The notes under the pieces are model-generated. The model was not told the DNA's origin, searched no databases, and worked only from the letters and a program-made list of their open reading frames with translations. Made by a program: the position numbers and the translations under genes. This document shows positions 54,620 to 64,000 of a stretch of 64,000 bases of DNA, one piece after another (the stretch's first letter is position 1; each line of letters starts with the position of its first letter). Origin of the DNA: Schaalia odontolytica (lineage in GTDB: Bacteria; Actinomycetota; Actinomycetes; Actinomycetales; Actinomycetaceae); NCBI RefSeq assembly GCF_002847525.1, contig NZ_PKKM01000002.1, positions 1-64,000 of the forward strand, written 5' to 3'.

Positions 54620-56184
54620 GGAATCAGTATGACGATCTTTTCGAGCAGACTCAACACGGGACCGGGGAAGACGCCCAGGGCGAGCGTCCCAAGCGCGCAC
54701 ACGATGATCGCCAGAGCGGACAGGCCCTCCGACTTCACCACGACGGACTCCTCACCGGGCTCGGTGAAGAACATCAGGCGCACGAGGCGGAAGTAGTAGA
54801 ACGCGGTGATCGCCGAGGCCACGAGGCCCACAATCGCGAGCCAGCCGATGCCGCCCTTGATCGCGTCGGAGAAAATCACGAACTTCCCAATGAAACCGCC
54901 CGTCAGCGGGATGCCCGCAAACGAGAGCAGGAAGACCAGCATCGCGCCCGCGATCCACGGGTTGGTGCGGCCGATACCCGCCCACTTACGCAGGCTCGTC
55001 GCCTCGCCCAGGACGTTGCCGTCCGCGTCGCGACCGCGCACGAGCGAGACCACCGCGAAGGCGCCGACCGTCGCCAGGCCGTAACCGAGCGTGTAGAACA
55101 ACACATGGCCCGTGCCGCCCTTCTGGATCGCAAGGATACCCATGAGGATGAAGCCCGCGTGAGCGATCGACGAGTAGGCCAGCATGCGCTTGACGTCATC
55201 CTGCACGAGGCCGGCGAAGGTACCGACGAGGATCGTCAGGACCGCGACGGCCGCGAAGATGTACAGGAAGTCCCACTGCAGGTAGGCGGCGACGGCCTGG
55301 TAGAAGCGAGCCATCGCGGCAAACGCGGCGACCTTGACAGCCGCGGCCATGAAGCCCGTCACCGGGGTCGGGGCGCCCGTGTAGACGTCGGGCGTCCACG
55401 CGTGGAAGGGGGCGGCGCCCACCTTGAACAGCAGGCCGACCATCACGCAGAACACGCCGATGAGGACCATCCAGTCCATGGCGGTGTTCGTCGAGATTGC
55501 TTCGCCCAGCGCCGAGATGCGCAGCGAGTTGGAGAACCCGAAGAGGAACGCCGAGCCCATCAGCATGAAGCCCGAGGAGAACGCACCCAGCACGAAGTAC
55601 TTGAGGGCGGCCTCGTAGGACAGCTGACGGCGACGACGCGCGGTCGCAGCCATGATGTACAGCGGCAGCGACATGACCTCGAGGGCCACGAAGAGCGTCA
55701 CGAAGTTATCCGCAGCGGGGAAGATCATCATGCCGCCCAGCGAGAACAGGGTCAGCGGGAACATTTCGGAGCGCTGGTAGCCCTTACGCTCCGAGAGCTC
55801 CTCGGCGGCCGAGTCCGGGCGATCCGAGGGCTGACCGGCAAACGCACCGTCACCGACGGTCGTGCGGTCGGCCATCACGAGGACGGCGAGGAATCCGATG
55901 ATGACGAGCACCGACTGGGCGCCAACCGTCAGGGGGTCCTCGATGTACTCCCCCAGCGAGGCCGGGGCGGCCACGACGGGCGCCCACCGCAGCGCGAGCA
56001 TCACGCACGCACCGGCAGTCGCCAGAATCGACAGGCCGATCACGATGGGACGGCGCGCCTTGGCCGGGGCGAAGGCCTCGACGAGAATGCCGAGGACGGC
56101 ACCGCCAAGCACGATGAGGATCGGCGCGAGGCTCAGCCACTGAACCTCGGGGGCCTGGAAGTTATCCATGGGTAGAACGTTCAC
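54616..56184 (-). CDS. nuoN: NADH-quinone oxidoreductase subunit N
   Basis: The 522-residue membrane protein has about 14 hydrophobic segments and VGAAPFHAWTPDVYTGAPTP, the conserved proton-channel region, with KMLAYSSIAHAG after it. It is one of three antiporter-like proton pumps of complex I. The GTG start overlaps nuoM by four bases. A repeat-family 13-mer (55956-55968) is read in frame near the N-terminus as APAS. Confidence 0.95.
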   Translation of the reverse strand: MNVLPMDNFQAPEVQWLSLAPILIVLGGAVLGILVEAFAPAKARRPIVIGLSILATAGACVMLALRWAPVVAAPASLGEYIEDPLTVGAQSVLVIIGFLAVLVMADRTTVGDGAFAGQPSDRPDSAAEELSERKGYQRSEMFPLTLFSLGGMMIFPAADNFVTLFVALEVMSLPLYIMAATARRRRQLSYEAALKYFVLGAFSSGFMLMGSAFLFGFSNSLRISALGEAISTNTAMDWMVLIGVFCVMVGLLFKVGAAPFHAWTPDVYTGAPTPVTGFMAAAVKVAAFAAMARFYQAVAAYLQWDFLYIFAAVAVLTILVGTFAGLVQDDVKRMLAYSSIAHAGFILMGILAIQKGGTGHVLFYTLGYGLATVGAFAVVSLVRGRDADGNVLGEATSLRKWAGIGRTNPWIAGAMLVFLLSFAGIPLTGGFIGKFVIFSDAIKGGIGWLAIVGLVASAITAFYYFRLVRLMFFTEPGEESVVVKSEGLSALAIIVCALGTLALGVFPGPVLSLLEKIVILIP

Positions 56185-57740
56185 TGTGCGCTCCCTTCAA
56201 CGGCGGCCGGGACCTGCGAGTTGGTCAGGTCGAGGTCTGAAGCAACCGGGGTCAGGGCGCTCACGAGAGGCGCCGACCAGATACCAAGGATGAGCATCGC
56301 GGCCACGAGCGGTACCATGACGCCGCGTTCGCGCGCCCCGAGGTCCGCCAGCTCCTCCTTGCCCTTGCCCGGAGCGCCGGTGAAGACGCGCTGGTAGGGC
56401 ATGAGCACGTAGAGGGCGGCGATGACGACACCCAGGACCGCGAAGAGCGCCAGCGGGGCGTTCACCGACCAGGTGCCCATCAGCACGAGGTACTCGGGGA
56501 CGAAGCCGGACAGGCCGGGCAGCGCGATGGAGGCGAGGCCGGACATGAGCCACAGGCCCGCGAGAACCGGGGTCACGCGCTGCATGCCCACGTACTCACG
56601 CATGTCCTGCGTGCCACCGCGGCGCGACAGCCAGCCGGAAAGCAGGAACATCGCGGCGATCGAGACGCCGTGGGCGACCATGTAGAACATGGCGCCAACG
56701 AGGGCGATCTGCGAGCCGATGAAGATGCCCAGGACCATGAAGCCGAAGTGCGACACGGAGGTGTAGGACACGAGGCGCATAATGTCGTTCTGGCCGTTCG
56801 CCGACAGGCCACCCCACAGGATGGAGATGACGGCGAGCACGCACATGACCCACTTCGCGGACGCGGCCGCGCCAGGGGTGAGCTGCAGGCACAGGGCGAT
56901 CATGCCGAAGGTGCCGATCTTGTCCAGGACGCCGACGAGCAGCACCGAGGTGCCGGGACGAGCGACGGCGGCCGTGTCAGGCAGCCACGTGTGCACCGGG
57001 ACCATGGGAGCCTTGATAGCGAAGGCAACCATGAAGGTCACGAAGATGACCATCTGAATGACGAGCGGGGCGCTCGGCAGGATCTGGGCGAGCGTGTCAA
57101 TGCGGAAGAACGTCGACACATCCTGCGCGGCGCGCGAGCCCATCGCCCACAGGTAGAGGATGCCACCGAGCATCACCAGGCCACCGAAGAGCGAGTACAG
57201 CAGGAACTTCATCGCGGCCTTGTGACGCGCGACCTCGTCACCGACGCCGTAGCGTCCGATCATGAGGTAGAGCGGCACGAGCATCGCCTCGAAGGCGAAG
57301 TAGAAGACCGTCAGATCGTAGGCCGCGAAGATGACGACCATGAATGCCTGGAGGGCCAAGACGAGCGCCGGGTAGGCGCCGCGGTCCGCGGCATCGTCCT
57401 CGTCCCAACCCGCAATCAGCACGAGCGGCACGAGGCCGATCGCCAGCAGGATCATGACGAGGCCCAGCGCGGTGACGCCGAGGGACCAGGTGATGCCGAT
57501 CTGGGGAATCCACAGATGGGACTCGTACACCTGGTACGAGGCCGGGGCGGACCAGTCGAAGACGGAGGCGGCCACGTACACGCCGAGCGCGAGCTCGACG
57601 AGGGAGACCACCAGGGCGACGACGCGCCCGGCGGCGCGCCTCAGGGGCGGGACGAAGCCGAGGAGGGCCGCACCCGCGGCCGGAATGGCCACGAGGACGG
57701 ACAGCCACGGGAAGTTAGCAGCAATCATTGCACTTTCCAT
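56181..57740 (-). CDS. nuoM: NADH-quinone oxidoreductase subunit M
   Basis: The 519-residue membrane protein has KAPMVPVHTWLPDTA with the channel lysine and histidine, and RLVSYTSVSHFGFMVLG. It is the second antiporter-like pump. ATG 57740 follows AAGGGG. A repeat-family 14-mer (57535-57548) lies in frame in the N-terminal loop. Confidence 0.95.
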   Translation of the reverse strand: MESAMIAANFPWLSVLVAIPAAGAALLGFVPPLRRAAGRVVALVVSLVELALGVYVAASVFDWSAPASYQVYESHLWIPQIGITWSLGVTALGLVMILLAIGLVPLVLIAGWDEDDAADRGAYPALVLALQAFMVVIFAAYDLTVFYFAFEAMLVPLYLMIGRYGVGDEVARHKAAMKFLLYSLFGGLVMLGGILYLWAMGSRAAQDVSTFFRIDTLAQILPSAPLVIQMVIFVTFMVAFAIKAPMVPVHTWLPDTAAVARPGTSVLLVGVLDKIGTFGMIALCLQLTPGAAASAKWVMCVLAVISILWGGLSANGQNDIMRLVSYTSVSHFGFMVLGIFIGSQIALVGAMFYMVAHGVSIAAMFLLSGWLSRRGGTQDMREYVGMQRVTPVLAGLWLMSGLASIALPGLSGFVPEYLVLMGTWSVNAPLALFAVLGVVIAALYVLMPYQRVFTGAPGKGKEELADLGARERGVMVPLVAAMLILGIWSAPLVSALTPVASDLDLTNSQVPAAVEGSAQ

Positions 57741-57753
57741 TGTCGTGTACCCC

Positions 57754-59730
<1,977 letters not shown>

Positions 59731-59745
59731 GAGTTACGTCCTCCC

Positions 59746-60045
59746 TCAGTTCTTCAGCAGGTTGAGATCGTCCATGCTCGTGGTCGAGCGGGAACGATAG
59801 ATGGACACGATGATCGACAGGCCGACGACGACTTCGGCAGCCGCGACGACCATGACGAAGAACGCCATGATCTCGCCGTCAACGTTGGAGTTAATGCGCG
59901 AGAACGTCACGAGGACAAGGTTCGCGGCGTTGAGCATCATTTCGACGCCCATGAGCGCGATGACCGCGCTGCGGCGCACGAGGACCGTGGTCGCACCGAT
60001 GGCGAACAGCACACCCGCAAGGATGAGGTACCAGGCGAGGCTCAC
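59746..60045 (-). CDS. nuoK: NADH-quinone oxidoreductase subunit K
   Basis: The 99-residue protein has three membrane segments and [14 protein letters not shown] with the conserved membrane glutamate. A GTG start overlaps the nuoJ stop by four bases. Length is normal. Confidence 0.95.
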   Translation of the reverse strand: MSLAWYLILAGVLFAIGATTVLVRRSAVIALMGVEMMLNAANLVLVTFSRINSNVDGEIMAFFVMVVAAAEVVVGLSIIVSIYRSRSTTSMDDLNLLKN

Positions 60046-61019
60046 TTGCTCTCCTCCTTCTTCTCAGTCGGGGTGGTGGTGCGCGCCTTGCGAGCCCGGG
60101 GCTGGGCCAGACCGGTGGGCGCGTCCGCGCCGGGCATGCCGAAGGCGCCGGAGCGGGGGACGTCGGGCGTGCGCCCGATAGTGTAGGGCGACTCGTCGAG
60201 CTCGGAGGCCTCGACCTCTGCCGTGCGCGCGAGTGCGAGCTGCTCGGAGACCTCGGGGGTGACCTCGCCGATCGTGCGGGCGAGGCCGCGCACGCGCAGG
60301 ACTCGAGGCACCGACTCCTCGACCGGGCCGAGGGTCTCGCCGGAGATGGCGGGCACGTCAGCCGCGTTCGACTGGGCGTAGACACCGGGGGCGGGCAGCT
60401 GGCCGATGCGGGCGCCCTTCTCGGCGAACGCGCGCATCTTGTTGCGAGCCGTCTCGAACTGGTCGGCCTTCGGAGTGAGGCGATCAGAGTGGGTCAGCAG
60501 CATCGCGCCAACGGCGGCGGTGATCAGCAGGCCACCGGCGAGCTCCATGCTCAGCCAGTGCTGCTGGAACAGCGTGATCGCCAGGTCGGTGATCGGCTGG
60601 TTGGAGTAGGGGTCAACCTCGACGGGCTTGTGCGGAGCGGGCACGGACTTCAGGATCGCCGTCGTGACGATGACGATCAGGCCGAGGCCGCCGAGCACCG
60701 CCGCGACGATCGCGCCGCGGCTCTGGCGGGCGTAGTCGTCGGAGGTGCCGATGCCGATCAGCATGATGACGAAGAGGAAGAGCATCATGATCGCGCCGGT
60801 GTACACGACGATCTGCGCGACACCCAGGAAGGGGGCGCTGTTCGCAATGTACAGGACCGCCAGGCCGAGCATGACGCCGACCATGCAGATGACCGAGTGC
60901 GCGGCCTTCTTAAAGAAGAGGACACCCAGAGCGCAGGCGACCATGACAATGGCCGTGCATGCGAAGAGGATGATCTCCCCCGTTGACCCCATCATGGGCC
61001 AACCATTGGACAGGTTCAT
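60042..61019 (-). CDS. nuoJ: NADH-quinone oxidoreductase subunit J with long C-terminal tail
   Basis: Residues 1-175 contain five membrane segments and [18 protein letters not shown], typical NuoJ. The remaining 150 residues are polar, rich in Glu, Arg, Pro and Lys, and end KEEESK-like. The total of 325 residues exceeds the 170-280 usual for the family. The tail is probably disordered and cytoplasmic, with no recognised domain. The ATG overlaps the nuoI stop by one base. Confidence 0.92.
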   Translation of the reverse strand: MNLSNGWPMMGSTGEIILFACTAIVMVACALGVLFFKKAAHSVICMVGVMLGLAVLYIANSAPFLGVAQIVVYTGAIMMLFLFVIMLIGIGTSDDYARQSRGAIVAAVLGGLGLIVIVTTAILKSVPAPHKPVEVDPYSNQPITDLAITLFQQHWLSMELAGGLLITAAVGAMLLTHSDRLTPKADQFETARNKMRAFAEKGARIGQLPAPGVYAQSNAADVPAISGETLGPVEESVPRVLRVRGLARTIGEVTPEVSEQLALARTAEVEASELDESPYTIGRTPDVPRSGAFGMPGADAPTGLAQPRARKARTTTPTEKKEESK

Positions 61020-61669
61020 CAGTGTGCCTCCTCGGCGACTCGTACCGTCTTGAGGGAGGGGTCGTCGGGGCGGCGGCTCGCCACCCAGTCAACCTGGGCG
61101 GCGGTGGGGCCGGTGACTTCCCCGCGGTAGTAGTCGATGTCGTTCTTACCCTCGACCATGGGGTGGGGCGCTGCGAGCATGCCGTCTGCGAGGGGGACCA
61201 GGAGGTCTTCCTTCTCGTAGATGTCATCCTCGCGGGTGTACTTGGCGATTTCGAAGTCGTTCGTCATCGTCAGGGCGCGCGTGGGGCACGCCTCGATGCA
61301 CATGCCGCAGAAGATGCAGCGCAGGTAGTTGATCTGGTAGACGCGGCCGTAACGCTCGCCCGCCGAGAACTGCTCCTCAGGGGTGTTGGACGCGGCCTCG
61401 ACGAAGATCGCGTCAGCGGGGCACGCCCAGGCGCACAGCTCGCAGCCGACGCACTTTTCCAGGCCATCGTCGTAGCGGTTGAGCTGGTGACGACCGTGGA
61501 AGCGAGGCATGACGCGCGCGGGTTCGCGCGGGTACTGCTCGGTGACGGTGGGCCGGAAGAAGGAAGCCATGGTGACTCCGTAGCCGGCCATGGGCGCGAC
61601 GAACTGGGCGAACGCACCCTTGGGGTCATGCTCGAAGAGCATTTCCTCGTCGGTGGTCTTCTCACTCAT
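61019..61669 (-). CDS. nuoI: NADH-quinone oxidoreductase subunit I
   Basis: The 216-residue protein has two 4Fe-4S sites, [12 protein letters not shown] and [12 protein letters not shown], which pass electrons toward quinone. ATG 61669 begins [10 protein letters not shown] and overlaps the nuoH stop by eight bases. Length is slightly above the bacterial average because of polar ends. Confidence 0.95.
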   Translation of the reverse strand: MSEKTTDEEMLFEHDPKGAFAQFVAPMAGYGVTMASFFRPTVTEQYPREPARVMPRFHGRHQLNRYDDGLEKCVGCELCAWACPADAIFVEAASNTPEEQFSAGERYGRVYQINYLRCIFCGMCIEACPTRALTMTNDFEIAKYTREDDIYEKEDLLVPLADGMLAAPHPMVEGKNDIDYYRGEVTGPTAAQVDWVASRRPDDPSLKTVRVAEEAH

Positions 61670-62990
61670 CGGTGGACTCCTTCGGGCTGTCGATTGCCGG
61701 GGCCGGGGCAAGCTCGCCCTCGATGGTGGCGAGGCCTCGCGGCGAGGCAACGGGGGTCTGTCCGGGCAGCGGCGGAACGGGGAAGCCGTCCTCGAAGCCG
61801 GTGTATTCGCGCTCGGAGGCGGGGATTTCCTCGGGCTCGGACTTGTCGGTGACCCAAATGATCGCCAGGGCGATCAGGAAGAGGACGCCGACGCCACCGA
61901 AGAGGACGTGGTTGGGCAGCTGCACGAACTGGGTGATGCCGCGCACGAGGGCGACGAGCACGAGCCAGCCCAGGGCGATGGGCATGAGGCGCTTCCAACC
62001 GAGGTTCATGAACTGGTCGTAGCGGAAGCGCAGCAGCGTGGCGCGCGTCCAGATCATCAGGAACATGAAGAACCAGATCTTGAGGAAGAACCACAGCAGG
62101 CCCCACCAGCCGGAGTTGAGGAACTCAACGTGGGAGAGCGGCCACGGCGCGTGCCAGCCGCCGAAGAACATCGTGGTCGCCACGGCCGAGACGTTGAGCA
62201 TGTTGACGTACTCGGACAGGTAGTACCAGCCGAACTTCATCGACGAGTACTCGGTCATGTGGCCGGCGACGATCTCGCCTTCGGCCTCGGGGAGGTCGAA
62301 GGGAAGACGGTTGACTTCACCGACGGCGCTGATGCAGTAGATGACGAATGCCGGGAACAGGGTGAATGCCCACCAGAACTGCCCCTGGGCTGCGACGATC
62401 TGCGAGGTGGACATGGTGCCCGACATGAGGAACACGCTCACGAGGGACAGGCCCATGGCCAGTTCGTAGGAGATGACCTGCGCGGAGGAACGCACGGCGC
62501 CGTACAGCGGCAGGGTCGAGCGAGTCGACCAGCCACCCAGGACGATGCCGTACAGCCCCAGCGACGCGATCGCGAGGATGTACAGGGAGGCGACGGGCAT
62601 GTCGGCCAGCTGCATCGGCGTGGAGTGGCCGAAGATCTTCACGTTCGGGCCCATCGGGATGACCGCGTAGACGCTGAACGCTGCGAACGCGGCGATCGCG
62701 GGGGCCAGGAAGTACAGGAACCTCTCGGCCCGACGTGTCCACATGTCCTCCTTGAAGAGGAGCTTGCCGGCGTCCGCGAACGCCTGGAACAGGCCGAGGG
62801 GACCCGCCACGTTCGGACCGGGACGCGTCTGCATGCGGCCCAGGCCTCGGCGCTCGACCCACAGGGCCAGGAGCACGTTGGCAATCAGGAAGACGATGAT
62901 GAACACGGCCTTGATGAGGCTGAGCCACCAGGTTTCCTGGCTGAAGTCCGCGGCGGTGTACTCCGGGACTGCGAAGGGTGCGAGTGTCAT
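61662..62990 (-). CDS. nuoH: NADH-quinone oxidoreductase subunit H
   Basis: The 442-residue protein has eight membrane segments, [16 protein letters not shown] and [20 protein letters not shown], which line the quinone site. The last 60 residues are polar and extend beyond a typical NuoH. ATG 62990 overlaps the nuoG stop by four bases (ATGA). Confidence 0.95.
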   Translation of the reverse strand: MTLAPFAVPEYTAADFSQETWWLSLIKAVFIIVFLIANVLLALWVERRGLGRMQTRPGPNVAGPLGLFQAFADAGKLLFKEDMWTRRAERFLYFLAPAIAAFAAFSVYAVIPMGPNVKIFGHSTPMQLADMPVASLYILAIASLGLYGIVLGGWSTRSTLPLYGAVRSSAQVISYELAMGLSLVSVFLMSGTMSTSQIVAAQGQFWWAFTLFPAFVIYCISAVGEVNRLPFDLPEAEGEIVAGHMTEYSSMKFGWYYLSEYVNMLNVSAVATTMFFGGWHAPWPLSHVEFLNSGWWGLLWFFLKIWFFMFLMIWTRATLLRFRYDQFMNLGWKRLMPIALGWLVLVALVRGITQFVQLPNHVLFGGVGVLFLIALAIIWVTDKSEPEEIPASEREYTGFEDGFPVPPLPGQTPVASPRGLATIEGELAPAPAIDSPKESTDE

Positions 62991-64000
62991 CGTGCCACCT
63001 CCTGCGTGGCGCGCAGGGTCGCGACGGCGCCGGCACCGCCGAGGTTTTCGTGAATAACGGAGCCGGTCGAGCACTCGGGCACCCACGCGACGGAGTCGGG
63101 CAGGTCCGCGATGGCGGCCGGGAGGGTGATCGTGCCACGCTCAGTCTCGAGCGTCGCGTCGGCACCGGGGGTAATGCCCGCGGCGGCCAGCGTCGCGGCC
63201 GAGGCCAGGAGGACGGGGCGGCGGGCCGAACCGGCCAGCCACGGTGCGCCATCCTGGAGACGACCGGCGTCGATCATCGGCTTGTGTGAAGCCAGAACGA
63301 CCTCGCCCTTGCCGGCGGAGGCGGGAGCCTGCGCGGGCACCGGGGCGAACTCCTGCGGGGCGCCGTCCCACTCCATGAGGGGGTTGACTTCCTCGTAGAG
63401 GTCGGCCAGGGCGGTGATCCCCAGATCGTCGTCAAACTCTTCGGTGAGGCGCACGAGCACGTCGCGGTCCGTGAGGGACGTCGCCGAGCGGGCCTGGCCG
63501 AAGGGACGCAGGCGGCCTTCCCAGTTGATGTAGGTGCCGTTCTTCTCGACCGCGGGAGCGACCGGCAGGACGACGTCCGCGCGGTCCGTGATCTCCGAGG
63601 CGCGAACCTCGAGGGACACGAGGAAGGGAACCTCGTCGAGGGCCTCGCGCACGGCGGCGGGCTCGTCGAAGTCACGGACATCCACGCCGCCGACGACCAG
63701 AGCCTGGAGCTCACCGGAGGCGGCAGCCTCGATCATCTGCTCGGCGTCGAGGCCGCGGGCGGGCAGCTCGCCCCAACCCAGGGACTGTGCCCCAGCCTCG
63801 TCGAGGCCGCGGCCGAAGGGAAGCAGACCCGGAAGGAGGCCGGCCTCGATGGCGGCGCGGTCACCGGCGCGGCGCGGGACCCACGCGAGGCGGGCACCCG
63901 TGCGCTCGGCCAGAGCGACGACGGCGGAGAGCAGGCCGGGGGTCTGCGCGGCGCGCTCGCCCACGAGGACGATGCCGCCGGAGAGGGCCTCAGCCAGGTC
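62987..64000 (-). CDS. nuoG: NADH-quinone oxidoreductase subunit G, C-terminal part (cut by window end)
   Basis: Only the last 337 residues are in the window; the frame is open to base 64000. The visible part belongs to the molybdopterin-oxidoreductase-like domain, with VVLPVAPAVEKNGTYINWEGR, the conserved end of that domain, and a C-terminal barrel-like region. The N-terminal iron-sulfur domains lie outside. It overlaps nuoH by four bases. Confidence 0.92.
   Translation of the reverse strand, partial: DLAEALSGGIVLVGERAAQTPGLLSAVVALAERTGARLAWVPRRAGDRAAIEAGLLPGLLPFGRGLDEAGAQSLGWGELPARGLDAEQMIEAAASGELQALVVGGVDVRDFDEPAAVREALDEVPFLVSLEVRASEITDRADVVLPVAPAVEKNGTYINWEGRLRPFGQARSATSLTDRDVLVRLTEEFDDDLGITALADLYEEVNPLMEWDGAPQEFAPVPAQAPASAGKGEVVLASHKPMIDAGRLQDGAPWLAGSARRPVLLASAATLAAAGITPGADATLETERGTITLPAAIADLPDSVAWVPECSTGSVIHENLGGAGAVATLRATQEVAR

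Overview
The window is high-GC, densely coded DNA. Its traits are actinobacterial: a NusG with a long acidic N-terminus, proton-pumping NuoG-N ending in a polyprenyl synthase gene, TipA-type and LacI regulators, and probable leaderless genes. The gene content (L-fucose and sialic acid scavenging, a sialidase, a split rplKA/rplJL cluster) best fits a mucosal Actinomycetaceae such as Schaalia or Actinomyces. That assignment is inference. No rRNA, CRISPR array, insertion sequence or prophage was seen.

Layout. 0.1-10.4 kb: one minus-strand operon, deoR - E2 - E3 - E1 (alpha/beta fusion) - PHP phosphoesterase - SDR - Zn-dehydrogenase. 10.6-19.3 kb: minus-strand fucose operon (RbsABC-like ABC importer, FucI, FucK, LacI regulator, FucU). 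19.4-22.2 kb: an alkyltransferase-like protein, an unknown anchored protein, tRNA-Asn and a TipA-like MerR regulator. 22.2-22.9 kb: a gene-free stretch with the first copy of a two-part repeat element. 22.9-33.4 kb: rplL, rplJ, then a five-gene ECF plus heterodimeric ABC importer operon, then rplA, rplK, nusG, secE and tRNA-Trp. 33.6-36.7 kb: plus-strand aminotransferase, lipase-like hydrolase and adenosine deaminase. 36.7-37.0 kb: second copy of the repeat element. 37.1-39.4 kb: murB and an MFS transporter. 39.5-49.6 kb: sialic acid island (nanE, nanK, nanA, a four-protein Opp-type importer, a divergent GntR regulator, a sialidase). 49.6-50.3 kb: rpmG and three tRNAs. 50.3-53.4 kb: yajQ, htpX, fprA. 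53.6-64 kb: polyprenyl synthase and nuoN to nuoG, the last cut by the window end.

How it fits together. The fucose and sialic acid islands give the cell two terminal mucin sugars, with binding-protein importers, isomerase or lyase steps and local regulators. The E1-E2-E3 operon next to the fucose genes suggests that an oxo-acid from deoxysugar or polyol breakdown is decarboxylated to an acyl-CoA; its substrate is not evident. NADH could feed the Nuo complex, and the adjacent polyprenyl synthase could supply the quinone side chain.

Most notable is a pair of intergenic elements at 22.30-22.56 and 36.75-37.00 kb. Each has 14-bp sites at exact 19-bp spacing converging on a 29-bp dyad, followed by a long inverted repeat that encloses a small hairpin. 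Arm and hairpin sequences differ between the copies while pairing is kept. I do not recognise this element. A second repeat family, built on GACGAGGCCGGGGC, forms hairpins between genes and also lies in frame inside NusG and an ABC transporter.
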